64,000 nucleotides of DNA from Nicotiana tabacum (GCF_000715075.1 NC_134082.1:140914948-140978947); one strand, 5' to 3'. Counted from the first letter of the stretch, positions 46,438-59,810 are shown. Translations and numbers: made by a program. Notes: generated by a model not told the origin, from the sequence alone.

Positions 46438-47880
46438 GTGAGGACACGCACGATTGATGTTCCAGACCCGGGCGGAGCTGCTCCCCCCATTGCTAGAGGC
46501 CGAGGCAAAGGCTGGGGGAGGGCACCGACCCATGATAGGGGACGAGGGCATTCTCGATCTATTCCAGTAGTACCACCAGTAGATCCTGCGGGAGATCCTA
46601 TTATCGAGGAGCAGGGCGAGGTGCCCGTGACTGAGCCTACCCCTATAGACTTTGTGACAGCATCGAGATTCTAGGAGGTCATGGGCTGTATGATGCGGTT
46701 TATGGACTCTATGACTCATGCTGGTTTAATTTCAGCAGATCCGGCTACATCACAGACGGGAGGGGGAGCACAGACCCCTACTACTTAGGCTCCCGGTCAC
46801 GTAGCCATAGTGTATCAGACTCCGAGTGCACTACACATACATGGGGCTCAGCTAGTTGCTGTAGTGGCACCCCAACCCAGGCCAGCTGCGAATGGCGATC
46901 CGCAGAAGTTATTGGATAGATTGACTAGGATTCACCCTCCTATCTTCGGGGGTTAGTGACATGAGGATGCCCTGGACTTCATTGATGGGTGCAGGGATAG
47001 ACTGCACAACATGAGGATATTGGAGTCGCATGGAGTTGACTTTACTACTTTTTAGCTAGAGGGCAAGGCCCGTAGATGGTGGCAGTCCTATGTTCTTGGC
47101 AGGCCAGCAGGTTCTCCTCCCCTCACTTGGGGTCAGTTCACACAGTTATTCTTGGATAGGTACATTCCGCCCTTTGAGCGGGGGGAGTTGCGGTATCAGT
47201 TTTAGCATCTTGAGCAGGGTCAAATATCGGTGACCGATTATGAGGCGAGGTTCTCTGAGTTGTCTCGCCATGCAATTATGATCATTCCCACCGATGCAGA
47301 GAGAGTGTGGAGATTCGTTGCGGGTTACACCCCACTATTCGAGTTGGCATGGCTCGAGAGGTGGATATGGGTAGTAAGTATCAGCTAGTGGAAGAGATTG
47401 CTCGCAGGATTGAGGGGTACCGCTAGAGGGGTAGAGAGTAGATGCAGCAGGATATGAGGGCTAGATTTTAGGGAGAGTTCATAGGTGCCCCAGATAGGGG
47501 TAGAGGTCACTTCGGGAGGGGTCAGCCCAGCAGACCCCTATATTCGGCACCACCACCCCCTCCCAAAGGTGCTCCAGTGAGGCCTTATTTCAGTGCGATG
47601 CCGGAGAGTTCTTACCGCCCACCAGCTGTTCAAGGTTCCTCCGGTGGGTATTCTAGTTATAAGGGTTCTTCCAATGCTCACTTTAGTACCATCGCTAGAG
47701 AGTTCATATTGCCCCCCAGCCATCCAGGGTTCTTCTAGTGGGTATTCGGGTCAACAAGCTCAGACTTCAGGGCAGCAGGCTATGGTACTAAGGATATGCT
47801 ACGAGTGTGGAGATCCGAGTCACATGAAGAGGACCTGCCCTAGACTTTGGGGCAAGGCAGTGCAACACGGTCAACAGCCT
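46438..47880 (+). pseudogene. Gypsy-3 gag (broken)
   Basis: The start ATGGTGAGG gives VRTRTIDVPDPGGAAPP and an RG-rich region. The capsid-like domain (LDRLTRIHPPIFGG, FTTF, WWQSYVLGRPAGSPPLTWGQF) runs through several in-frame TAG stops between 46672 and 47430. An intact CCHC knuckle (CYECGDPSHMKRTC) lies near 47797-47840. Confidence 0.85.
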
Positions 47881-47939
47881 ATGACTTCACCACCGGTCGC
47901 CCCGCCACCTAGAGGTGGAGGCCAGCCAGCCCGCGCTCC

Positions 47940-49658
47940 AGCCAGATTTTATTTGACCCAAGGTCTACTTATTCATATGTATCATCTTGGTTTGCACGTT
48001 TTCTGGTTATTTCTCCTGAGCCTTTGGGCACTCCTGTTCATGTGTCCACTCATGTGGGTGATTCTGTGGTTGTGGATCGGATCTACTGGTCCTGTGTGGT
48101 CACACTCTGTGGTTTCAAGACTAGAGCAGATCTCCTGTTTCTTGATATGATCGATTTTGAGGTCATCCTGGGCATGGATTGGTTATCTCCACATCACGCC
48201 ATCCTAGATTGCCATGCCAAAACTATTTCACTAGTGATGCCAGGTTTTTCGAGGTTGGAGTAGAAGGAGTCCATAGTTGATACACCTAGTTGGGTTATTT
48301 CCTTCCTAAAGGCTCAGCATATGGTCGAGAAGGGGTGTTTGGCTTATCTATCTTATGTTCGGGATACCGCCGTAGATTCTCCGACGATTGATTCAGTTCC
48401 AGTAGTTTGGGAGTTTGCCGATGTATTTTATTGTGATCTTCTAGGCATGCCACCGGATCGTGATATTGATTTATGTATTGATTTGGCTCCGGGCACCCAA
48501 CCTATATCTATTCCACTGTACAGTATGGCTCTTAAAGAGTTTTAAAAGTTGAAGGAGCAGCTTGATGAGTTGTTAGCGAAGGGGTTTGTTAGGTCCAATG
48601 TATCACCTTGGGGTGCACCGGTGTTAATTGTGAAGAAGAAGGATGGGACTATGTGGATGTGCATTGATTACCGCCAGTTGAACAAAGTCACCATCAAGAA
48701 CAAGTACCCATTGCCTCATATTGATGATTTGTTCGACCAGTTGCAGGGTGCTAGGGTATTCTCTAAGATAGACTTGAGGTCAGGGTACCATCAGCTGAAG
48801 ATTCAGGACTCAGATGTTCCAAAGACTGCATTCCTAACTAGATATGGCCATTATGGGTTTTTAGTGATGTCCTTTGGCTTGAATAATGCCCCAGTAACAT
48901 TTATAGACTTGATGAACAGGGTGTTCAGGCCTTATATTGATTCATTTTTCATCGTCTTCATGGATGACATCTTGATATACTCCCCTATCTTGGGGGAGCA
49001 CGAGCAAAATTTGAGAGTAGTGCTTCAAACCTTGCGAGAGCAGAAGCTATATTCTAAGTTCTCCAAGTGTGAGTTTTGGCTAGAGTCGGTGGCATTCTTG
49101 GGGAATGTTGTATCAGGAGAGGGTATTAAGGTGGATCCCAAGAAGATAGAGGCAGTTCAGAGTTGGCCACACCGTACCTCAGTGACCGAGATCAGGAGTT
49201 TCCTGGGGTTAGCAGGTTACTACAGACGATTCGTGCAGGGCTTTTCATCTATTTCATCACCTTTGACTAGATTGACCCAGAAGAGTGCTCCTTTCCGTTG
49301 GTCTAATGATTACGAGGAGAGCTTTCAAAAGCTCAAGACAGCTTTGACTACAGGATCGGCTCTTGTATTGCCTTCCGGCTCGAGGATGTATACGGTATAT
49401 TGCGATGCTTCACGCGTTAGCTTGAGATGTGTATTGATGCAGGAGAGGAGAGTTATTGTATATGCTTCGCGTCAGCTGAAGGTTCATGAGAAAAATTATC
49501 CTGTGCACGACCTAGAGTTGGCCGCGATTATTTATGCCCTTAATATATGGAGGCATTATCTGTATGGGGTATCATGTGGGGTCTATACTGATCATCGCAG
49601 CTTGCAACATATATTCAAGCAGAGGGATCTTAATTTGAGGCAGCGCATGTGGCTTTAG
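47940..49658 (+). pseudogene. Gypsy-3 protease, RT and RNase H (broken, RT well kept)
   Basis: The protease N-terminal active-site region is deleted or shifted (about 47950-48030), while the rest (48024-48263, [21 protein letters not shown]) is readable. 48549-49658 is a 369-codon open frame with RT ([55 protein letters not shown]). The FMDD box has methionine where siblings have isoleucine. RNase H follows with YCDAS, DLELAA and YTDH, which are D, E and D catalytic positions. A TAG ends the frame after QRMWL. Confidence 0.88.
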
Positions 49659-49700
49659 TTACTGAAGGATTTTGATATCATCATTCTTTATCACTCGGGT

Positions 49701-51368
49701 ATGGCAAATAGGGTCGCGGATGCCTTGAGTAGAAAGGCGGAGAGCATGGGTAGCTTGGCATTCATTCCAGCAGCGGAGAGGCCACTAGCTTTGTACATTC
49801 AGTCCTTGGCTAACAGACTTGTGAGGTTGGACATTTCAGAGCCCAGCCGATTTCTTGCGTGTGTGGTCGCTCAGTCTTCATTATTGAGGCAGATCATGGA
49901 CCGACAGTTCGATGAACCACATCTGGCGGTTCTTAGAGAGACGATACTTCAGGGAGGTACAAAGGAGGTTTCTATTGGCGAGGATGGTGTTTTGCGACTC
50001 CAGGGTCATTTATGTGTTCCTAATGTTGATGGCCTGAAGGAGAGGATTCTAGAGGAGGCGCATAGTTTGCGGTATTCCATTCATTCGGGTACTACGAAGA
50101 TGTACCGTGACTTGAGGCAACATTATTGGTGGTGGAGGATGAAGAAAGACATAGTGGAGTATGTAGCCAGGTGTTTGAATTGCCAGCAAGTCAAGTATGA
50201 ACACCAGAGGCCGGGTGGCCTACTTCAACAGATGCTTATACGAGAGTGGAAATGGGAGTGCATCACCATGGATTTCGTAGTTGGGCTGCCGCGGACCTTG
50301 CGGAAGTTTGATTTAGTATGGGTCATTGTTGATAGATTGACCAAGTCGGCCCACTTCATCCCAGTGGCGACTACTTACCCAGCAAAGAGGTATGCTCAGA
50401 TTTACATTTGGGAGATAGTCCGGTTGCACGGTATGCCTATTTCCATCATATCAGATAGAGGCCCTCAGTTCACTTCCCATTTCTGGAGAGCGGTTCAGAG
50501 TGAGTTGGGGACCCGTGTAGAGCTCAACACAACATTCCATCCTCAGACCGACGGGCAGTCAGAGCGGATAGTTCAGATTTTAAAGGACATGCTCAGGGCA
50601 TGTGTGATTGACTTTGGAGGGCAGTGGGATCAGTTCTTTCCCTAGGCGGAATTTGCATACAACAATAGCTATCAGTCCGGCATAGTGATGGCTTCATACG
50701 AGGCTTTATATGGTTGCTGTTGTCATTCTCCTATCGGGTGGTTTGAGACTGGTGAGGCTAAGTTATACGATACATATTTGGTACAGGATGCTTTGGAAAA
50801 GGTGAAGTTAATCCAGGAGAGGCTTCGCACAGCTCAGTCTAGAAAGAAGAGCTATGCGGATAAGAAGGCGCGTGATGTATCGTTCATGGTTGGCGAGAAG
50901 GATCTCTTGAAAGTCTCACCAATGAAAGGCATTATGAGGTTCGGGAAGAAGGGCAAGTTGAGACCAAGATCTATTGGTCCCTTTGAGGTGTTGAGACGAG
51001 TTGAGGAGGTTGCCTTTGAGCTTGCTTTACCCCCCAGCCTATCGGGGGTTCACCCGGTTTTTCATGTATCGATGCTTCGAAAGTATCATGCTGACTTGTC
51101 CCATGTGTTAGACTTTAGTACTATTCAGCTGGACGAGAGTTTGGGTTATGAGGAGGAGCCAGTTGCCATTATTGATAGACAGGATCGCTAGTTGAGGTCC
51201 AAGAGGATTTCTGCGGTAAGGGTCCAGTGGAGGAGCCAACCAATCGAGGAGGTGACCTGGGAGTCCGAGGAGGACATACTGAGCAGATATCCACATTTAT
51301 TCAGCAGCTCAGGTACTTTTCTATGTCCGTTCGAGGACGAACGTTTGTTTAAGAGGTGGAGAATGTAA
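49701..51368 (+). pseudogene. Gypsy-3 integrase with chromodomain-like tail (two in-frame stops)
   Basis: 49701-50645 contains the end of RNase H (VADALSRK), the integrase HHCC region (HSLRYSIHSG...CLNC) and the catalytic core: TMDFVVGLP, SDRGPQFTS and TDGQSERI supply D, D and E. A TAG near 50643 separates 50685-51191 with the GPF module ([15 protein letters not shown]). After another TAG (51189-51191), the same frame reads LRSKRISAVRVQW...EEVTWESEEDIL...YPHLF, which fits the chromodomain-like end of Tekay-type elements. It continues through the polypurine tract to TAA at 51366-51368. Chromodomains guide integration to heterochromatin in this branch. Confidence 0.85.
51351..51363 (+). other. 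Polypurine tract of gypsy-3
   Basis: AAGAGGTGGAGAA directly before the 3' LTR start TGTAATG. It codes KRWR in the pol frame. Confidence 0.8.
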
Positions 51369-53992
51369 TGACCCGCCCGGTCATTTTGCCTTTTAGAACC
51401 CTGTTCCCTTAAATAAAACTTCTGGTGCTTGCTTTAGCTAATTTTCGACTTGCGAGGACAGTTGGTTCGGGATTTGTAAGAGTTTGGAGTGAAATATGCC
51501 CATTTGATTCCTTAGAATTTTCTTAAAAGACTAAGTTTGACTTTGGTCAACATTTTGAGCAAACAGACCCGGATTTGTGATTTGACGGTCTTGGAGGGTC
51601 CGTGGGTGAATATGGTACCTGGGCGTATGCCCGGAATCAAATTCCGAGGTCCCTAGCCCGAGTAATGAATTTTTATTAGAATTTATTAATCTAAAGTTTT
51701 AAGGATTTAAAGAAACTAATTAATGATTGATTTCATAGGTATCAGGCTCGTATGTTGGTTCCGAAGCCTGGTACATGTCCGAAATATCATTTAAGACTTA
51801 CCTGTAAAATTTGGAGTCAATCCGAGTAGTTTAAGGGCGTTTTGGCCCGTTAGAGGAAAATTAAGAACTTGAAGTTCATAAGTTTGATTCATTTAGTTTT
51901 AGGGGGTGATTCCTAGATTTAGCATTGTTTCAGGTGATCTGAAGGTTCGAGTAGGTTCGTCTCATAATTTTAGACTTGTCGGTATGTTCTAGCGGGCCCC
52001 GGGAGCCTTGAGCATCAATCGTACAAGGCTCGAATGAATTGGAAATTTTTGAGAAGAGCTGAAGCTGCTGCTTCTGTCATAACTGCACCTGCGGTTGGTG
52101 GACCGCAGGTGCGAGACCGCAGAAGCGGTCCTTTCTTCGCAAATGCGGCCTAGGGCAGGGCGGGCCAGGAACCGCAGAAGCGGCTCCGCAGATGCGGCCT
52201 CAGGACCGCAGAAGCGGTCCGAGCCATTTTAGCCCCTTTCGCAGATGCGGTCTTCTTATCGAAGATGCGGTCCCTAGACCGCAGATGTGTAAATTGCTGA
52301 GGCAGTGAGGTTCATTTAATACGGGTTCTAAGTCATTTTTATCACTTTTTCACTCTTCCATGGGCGATTTTAGAGCTTTTGTGAGAATATCTTCACCTAG
52401 CATCTTGAGGTAAGCATGCTCTATCTATTTCTAGTTTAATGATTTTGTCTTGGGTAGATTAAACACTAGTATTAAGGTGAAATCATGGGGTTAGAGCAAA
52501 AACCTACGGTTTTAGTAAAAGTTAGATTTAACCACGAAATTTGCTATGGAATAAATTAGAAATCATATATTATCGATCCTTAGGTTATAGAGAACAACTT
52601 TCTTCAAAAAATTTCGGAATCCGGGCACGTGGGCCCGAGGTCAGATTTTAAGAAACTTGTGTTAAAGGTTGGGAAATTGCTTAAATGGTTAGAATTCGAT
52701 CTTGTGAACCTATATTGACTAGTTCTTACCTCATTTAACTAGTTTGGGATCGTTCGGCTCCGAATTGAGGGCTTGGACTCGTTCTTGGTATTGGAAGTGC
52801 ACTTTGGAGCGAGGTAAGTCTCCTTTCTAACCTTCTAAGAGGGAATTGTCCCCATAGGTGTAATAATTAAAATAATTGCTATTATAGCGGGGGCTACGTA
52901 CGCACTAGGTGACGAGAGTCCGTGCGTAGCTACTACTATGTTAAGTCCGGGTAGTCTAGGACCCAAAAGCATGCTATACGTGATATTCTTGTAACTTGAT
53001 GATAAATTCGAATTTGTATAAATAATTTTGATTAAGGTAAATGAGACTAGTGGAGGAACCTTATCCTGTTTGGTCTTTTAAAAGAGAATTTGGATATTCC
53101 TGTGAATAACTACCCCTCCGATATATATTATTGTCTGCATGTTGTTGAGCTTATTTATATTTGACCACGTCGCACGTGCGATTCGCGAGCGGGGTAATAG
53201 ATGCATATATGGTTCGATCCATTCGACCCTCGGCAGTTGCACACTTTACTTTTATGTTGGATCAGGCCGTACGTCCCTCTGTGTTATTTTCGCATGCTTT
53301 ACTTAGTATTTCTCGGTGGACTGAACTTCATATATGCCTTTAAAATGTAGATGGATACCATGGCATTATTTGGAAAAAGGACTGTTACTCATTGCCATAA
53401 AACATTAATAAATTGTTCTATCCATGCTTATTATAAATTCTTCTCATATTATTTGACCCTAATTAGTATCAAGTCGACCTCTCGTCTCTACTTTTTCGAG
53501 ATTAGACGGGATACTTACTAGGAACATATTATTTATGTACTCGTACTACACTTCTATACTTAATTGTACAGGATCTGAGGCAGGTGTATCTAGCTATCAG
53601 TCTGGTGCGCATCCCTGAGCGGACTTGATACTTCTACAGTGAGTTGCTTCCCTCCCATGCCGTTCAATAGCCTGAAGAAGTCTTTCTTATGTATTTCTGC
53701 TATCTATTCTGTTTCGGACAGTATGATAGTGTGATGCTTTTGTATATTCTACTAGTTTCCCATAGCTTGTGACACCAGGTCTTGGCACACACATTATTAG
53801 ACAGTATCATTTTGGGGTTGTGTGATTATTATGACTTTATTAATCATTTCTGATTTTTATTTCATCTTAAATAATTATTTCAACTATTTTTGGGTAAAGG
53901 TAAATGAAAGTTTATTTAGTATCTTCCGCGTTGGCTTGCCCGACAATGGTGTTGGGCGCCATCATGATCTATTATGGAAATGGGTTGTGACA
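51364..53992 (+). repeat. Gypsy-3 3' LTR
   Basis: 2629 bp, TGTAATGACC to GGGTTGTGACA. It contains the ccgcagaagcggtcc word array at 52080-52290, donor-like TGAGGTAAG at about 52406 and GCGAGGTAAG at about 52809, and conserved segments shared with gypsy-1. Confidence 0.9.
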
Positions 53993-56169
53993 ATGTACCA
54001 AGTAAGTATCCCATCTAATCTTGAAGAAGTAGAGACGAGAGAGCGACTTGATACTTACTAGGATCAAATAATATAATAATGTGTTATGCTAAGCATGACT
54101 ATCACAAACAAGTAACAACTAATAACAAGAAGTGATAGGTCATTTCCTGGATAATATTGCAGTTAGCCATTTACATTTCAAGGCATTTAACTAGGTAAGT
54201 CATAAATAAGATTTCACATAGATATCATGCGCACATTATGCCGAGGTCGTGCGGCCTGGTCCAACAGAAAAGAAATTGTGCACTGCTAGAGAGTCCAATG
54301 GCGCGAACCATAGATGCATCTATTTCTACCGAGGCGATTGGCCCGAACCACAAATATCAATTATCATCAAGAAGGTACATAAATTATATTTAAATAAATT
54401 CATACAAGTGTTCAAGCAAGTGCATACGTTCACATATGTTCATTTCCAAATCTTTAGCATATCCTAAGTGATCTCATTAGCATGAAAGGATATAAACATT
54501 TACAAATATAGCATGATACGGGTCCTAAACTACCCGGACAATTAACATAATAGTAGCCGCGCACGAAGTCTCGTCACCTAGTGCATACGTAAACCCCGCA
54601 TTTAGTGGCAAATTATTTAATTATTTTATCTATGGGGACAATTCCCTCTTACAAGGTTAGAAAGGAGACTTACGTCGCTTCACGTCCTACTTTCTTGTCC
54701 AAGCTTAATCCCAAACCCTCAATTTGGTGCCACACACTCCAAAACTATCCAAATAGCATAGAAACTAATCAATATAGGCTTAAAAGTTCATATCCCAACA
54801 ATTAGGGTGGTTCCCCAACCCAAATTACAAGATTCCTAAAATTCGACCCCGCGCCCACATGCCTGGATTCTGAAAATATTTGAAGAAAGTTGTTACCCAT
54901 ATCCTAAGGATCAAGAATATATGATTTTTACTCCATTCCATAACAAATTTCTTAGTTAAATCTTGCCTTATCAAAAACCTAGTTTTCACTCAAATCCCAT
55001 GGTTTTTACTAATTTTAGTGTGTTAATCTACCCAAAACCCAAGTATTAAACTCACATTAAGTAGAAATAGCTTACCTCACAATGCTAGGTTGAAATCCCC
55101 TCTTTGAAAGCTCCCAAATCGCCCAACTGTAGAAGTAAAATGAAATAAATGACCTAAGTACCATTTTTAAAAGCTTTGATCAGGCCTTTGATGTTGCATT
55201 TGCGACATCATGCTCGCAAATGCAAAGTCACAATTGCAACAAAAAGTTCGCAAATGCGAACTGTGCCTTCCTCTGTATTTATCGTAAATGCGATAGAGGG
55301 GTCGAAGTTGCGGACCCTGCTGGGTTCGCAAATGTGAAGACAGCATCGCAAATGGGACCACTGCCCCCAGCCAGGCTTCATCGCAAATGTGACGCTTACC
55401 TCGCAAATGCGAGTTTGCAAATACGAACAGTTTCCTCGCATTTGCGAGACCTGCAACCTTGCCCAGAAATACCAGAAATATGGGGTGTTTTTCATCCCCA
55501 ACCTATTCCCGAAACTCACCCGAGCCCTTGGGGATCCACTCCGAACACTCACACAAGTCCAACAACATTTTACAAACTTGTTCGAGGGTCCGAAATAACA
55601 ACCGAAATAACATCTAAAACTATGAATTCAACACCAAAACGCATGAAATCCTTAAGAACATTCAAATTCCTATTTTTACAACCAGACATCCGAATTACGT
55701 CAAATCAGTCCGTTTCTAACCAAATTTCACATAGAAGACTTAAATGTTATATTGGACCTGTACCGGGCTCCAAAACCAACATACGTGCCCGATACCAACA
55801 TGATCAAGCATTATTCAATTTCTTTAAATCCTAAGGATTTCCATTTAACAATTTCTAACAAAAATTCATTACTCGAGCTAGGGACCTCGAAATTCGATTC
55901 AGGGCATACGCCCAAGTCCTATATTTTCCTACGGACTCTCCGAGACTGCAAAACACAAGTTCGGGTCCGTTTACAAAAAATGTTGACCAAAGTAGAACTT
56001 AGCCTTTTAAGCAAATCTTAGGGAATCAAGTGTGCCTATTTCAACCCAAACTCTTCCAAATCCCGAACCAACCATCCCCGCAAGTCGTAAATTAGTTAAA
56101 GCAAGCGCGAGAAATCTTATTTAGGGGGACGGGGTTCTAGAAAGTAAAACGACCAGTTGAGTCGTTACA
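53993..56169 (-). repeat. Gypsy-4 3' LTR, main piece
   Basis: On the minus strand it starts TGTAACGACTC at 56169 and runs to 53993 where gypsy-3 begins. It has its own word dialect, tcgcaaatgcga, at 55190-55455. Compared with gypsy-1 LTRs, about 340 bp are missing between this piece and 45505. The 204-codon plus-strand open frame at 55220-55834 is an antisense accident. Confidence 0.8.
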
Positions 56170-56182
56170 TTCTCCACCTCTT
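56170..56182 (-). other. Polypurine tract of gypsy-4
   Basis: AAGAGGTGGAGAA on the minus strand next to the LTR, identical to that of gypsy-3. Confidence 0.75.
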
Positions 56183-59100
56183 AAACAAATGTTAAAGCTC
56201 GAACGGACATAGAAAAGTACTTGAGCTACGAAAAAAATGGGGATATCTGCTCTGCATGTCCTCCTCGGACTCTCAGGTTGCCTTCTCGACTGGTTGGACC
56301 CTCCACTAGACCTTTACCGCGGAAATATTCTTGGACCTCAACTGGCGATCCTGCCTATCAATAATTGCAACTGCCTCCTCCTCATAACCTAGACTCTCAT
56401 CCAGCTGAATAGTACTGAATTCTAACACATGGGACAAGTCGGCATAATAATTCCACAACATCGATACATGGAAAACTGGATGAACTCCCGATAAGCTGGG
56501 GGTAAATCAAGCTCGTAAGCAACCTCCCCAACTCGCCTCAACACCTTAAATAGGCAAATAAACCTTGGTATCAACTTGCCCTTCTTCCCGAATCTCATAA
56601 TACCCTTTATCGGCGAGACTTTCAAGAAGACCTTCTCGCTAATCATGAATGATACATATCGTGCCTTCTGATCCACGTAACTCTTCTGTCTGGACTGTAC
56701 TGTGCGATGCCTTTCCTGAATCAACTTTACCTTTTTATAGGCATCTTTCACCAAGTCTATACCATACAACTTAGCCTCACCAGGCTCAAACCACCCGATA
56801 GGAGAACGACATCGCCGACCATATAAAGCCTCAAATAGAGCCATCTCGATGCTGGATTGATAGCTGTAGTTGTAAGCAAGCTCCACCAAGGGAAAAAACT
56901 GATCTCACTGCCCTCCAAAGTCAATCATACATGCTCTAAGCATGTCTTCCAAAATCTGAACTGCCCGCTCTGACTACCCGTTGGTTTGTGGATGAAATGT
57001 TGTGCTAAGCTCCACAAGGGTCCCCAACTCACTCTAAACGGCTCTCCAAAAACGAAAAGTGAACTGAGGGCGTCTATCCGATACGATGGAAACGGGCACA
57101 CCATGCAACCGGACTATCTCCCGAATGTAAATCTAAGCCAATATCTCTGAAGTGTAAGTAGTCATAATCGGAATAAAGTGTGCCGACTTGGTAAACCTAT
57201 CAACAATGACCCACACTCCATCAAACTTCTGCAAGGTCTGGGGCAACCCAACTACGAAGTCTATAGTAATGCGCTCCTACTTCCACTCGGGTATAGGCAT
57301 CTGTTGAAGTAGGTGACCTGGCCTTTGGTGTTCATACTTAACCTGCTGGCAATTCAAACACCTACCAACATAATCCACTATGTCTTTCTTCATCCTCCGT
57401 CACCAATAATGCTGCCTCAAGTCACAATACATCTTCGTAGCAACCGGATGAATGGAATACCGTGAACTATGTGCCTCCGCTAGAATCCTCTCCCTCCAGC
57501 CATCAACATTAGGAACACATACGCAACCCTAGAGTCGCATGATACCATCCTCGCCAATAGAAACCTCCTTGGCATTACCCTGTAGCACCATCTCTCTGAG
57601 AACTGCCAAATGCGGATCATCGAACTACCGGGCCTTAATCTCCTAATTAATGAAGACTGAGCAACAATACACGCAAGGACTCGGTTGGGCTCTAAAATAT
57701 CCAACCTCACAAGTTTGTAAGCCAAAGACTGAATGTCCAAGGATAGTGGCCTCTCCTCTGTTGGGATGAATGCCAAGCTACCCATACTCTCTACTTTCCT
57801 GCTTAAGGCATCTGCGACCACATTTGCCTTGCCCGGATGATAAAGAATGACGATGTCATAATCCTTCAATAACTCAAGCCATCTACTTTACCTCAAATTG
57901 AGATCCCTCTGCTTGAACGAATGATGTATGCTGCGATGATCAGTGTAAACCTCACATGACACCCCATACAGATAATGCCTCCATATCTTAAGAGCATGAA
58001 CAATCGCCACCAACTCTAGATCATGCATAGGATAATTCTTCTCATGAATCTTCAGCTGGCATGAAACATATGCAATAACTTGCCCCTCCTGCATCAATAC
58101 ACAACCCAAGCCACGTGAAATGTCACAATATACCATATATATCCCTGAAATGGAAGGCAACACAAGAACTTGTGTTGTAGTCAAAGCTGTATTAAGATTC
58201 TGAAAGCTTGCCTCACAATCATCGGACCAATGGAAAGGAGCACCCTCCTAGGTCAATCTAGTTATAGGTGATGTAATAGACGAGAATCCTTGCACGAATC
58301 ATTTGTAATAACCTGCTAACCACAGGAAACTCCTGATCTCGGTCACTGAAGTAGGACGTGGCCAAATCTAAACTGCCTCAATCTTCTTGGGATCCACCTT
58401 AATACCCTCTCCTGATACAATATGGCCCAAGAATTCCACTGACTCGAGCCAAAACACACACTTGGAGAACTTAGTATATAGCTGCTACTCTCACAAGGTC
58501 TAAAGCACTACTCTCAAATGTTGCTCGTGCTCCCCAGGCTACGTGAGTATATAAAGACGTCGTCTATGAAGGCGATGACAAAAGAATAACTATAAGGTCT
58601 GAACACCCTATTCATCAGGTCCATAAATGTTGCTAGGGCATTAGTCAAGCCAAAGGACATCACCATAAACTCATAATGATCATATCTGGTCCAAAATGCG
58701 TCTTCCGAACATTCGATTCCCGAATCTTCAACTGATGGTACCCTAACCTCAAGTTGATCTTAGAGAACACCTTAGCACCCTACGACTGGTCGAACAAATC
58801 ATCAATGCGCGGTAACAGGTACTTGTTCTTTATGGTAGCCTTGTTCAACTGGCAGTATTCAATGCACATCCGCAAGGTCCTATCCTTCTTCTTTACGAAC
58901 AACACTGGTGCACCCCAAGGTGACACACTTGGTCTAACAAACCCCTTTGCTAACAACTCCTCAAGCTGCTCCTTCAACTCCTTCAACTCTTTCGGGGCTA
59001 TACAGTACAGTGGAATAGATATAGGCTGGGTGCCTAGAGAAAAATCAATATAGAAATCAATATCATAATCTGGTGGCATGCCAAGAAGATCAGAAGGAAG

Positions 59101-59810
59101 CACATTAGTGAACTCTCGAACTATTAGAACTAAATCAATTGTTGGAGACTCTATGGTAGTGTCCCGAACATAAGCCAAATAAGTCAAACACACCTTCTCG
59201 GCCATATGCCTAGCCTTTAGGAAAGAGATAACTCGACTAGATGTATCAACTGTGGAACCCTTCCACTCCAACCCTGGCAATCCTGGCATCACTAATGTAA
59301 TAGTCTTGGCATGGCAATCAAGGATGGTGTGGTATGGAGATAACCAATCTATGGCTAAGATGACCTCAAAGTCGTCATATCAAGCAAAAGGAGATACGTT
59401 CTAGTCTCAAAACCACAGAATATGACCACACAGGACCGATAGATCCAATCCACAACCACAGAATCACCCACAGGAGTAGACACATGAATAGGAGTGCCCA
59501 AAGGCTCAGGAGGGATAGCTAGGAAACGAGCAAACAGAGATGATACATATTAATAGGTAGACCCTAGATTAAAAAATACCGAAGCATCTTTATTGTAGAC
59601 GAAAATAATACCTGTGATAACGACATCTGAGACCAATGCATCTAGTCTGGTCGGAAGGGCATAGAATCTAGCTGGAGCGTCGGCTGGCTGGCCTCCACCT
59701 GACTGAGCAGTAGCTGGCTGACCTCTCCCTGTATGGCCTCCACCTCTAGGGCGGCCTCTATCACTCTGTCCCCCGTCTCTAGGCGGTTGGGCAACCGGTG
59801 CTGCAATCAT
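56183..59810 (-). pseudogene. Gypsy-4 pol (heavily broken)
   Basis: Readable parts: protease 59810-59550 (FFNLGSTY at the active site, catalytic D lost) and 59292 onward; RT 59292-58780 ([36 protein letters not shown]), with the catalytic region near 58560 lost to frameshift; RNase H 58184-57888 (YCDISRG, DLELVAI, YTDHRS); the linker 57869-57480; integrase C-terminal part 56889-56422 ([22 protein letters not shown]). It is the most eroded pol in the window. Confidence 0.82.

Larger units (their letters stand above)
45506..53992 (+). mobile_element. Gypsy-3, Ty3/gypsy chromovirus-type element with truncated 5' LTR
   Basis: The 5' LTR keeps only its last 738 bp (45506-46243), while the 3' LTR (51364-53992) is complete at 2629 bp. 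Primer site, gag, pol with a chromodomain-like tail, and polypurine tract are in order. It lies in the 3' LTR of gypsy-4. No target duplication can be seen because the left end is deleted. Confidence 0.9.

Noticed and set aside
47593..48150. 185-codon frame in gypsy-3 as a separate host gene
   Set aside because: It is two gypsy frames joined by chance; the CCHC knuckle in the middle identifies gag, and the hydrophobic end is an out-of-frame reading of the protease.
55220..55834. 204-codon open frame on the plus strand
   Set aside because: It lies antisense across a gypsy-4 LTR, over the CG-word array that lacks stop-like words. It has no known domain.
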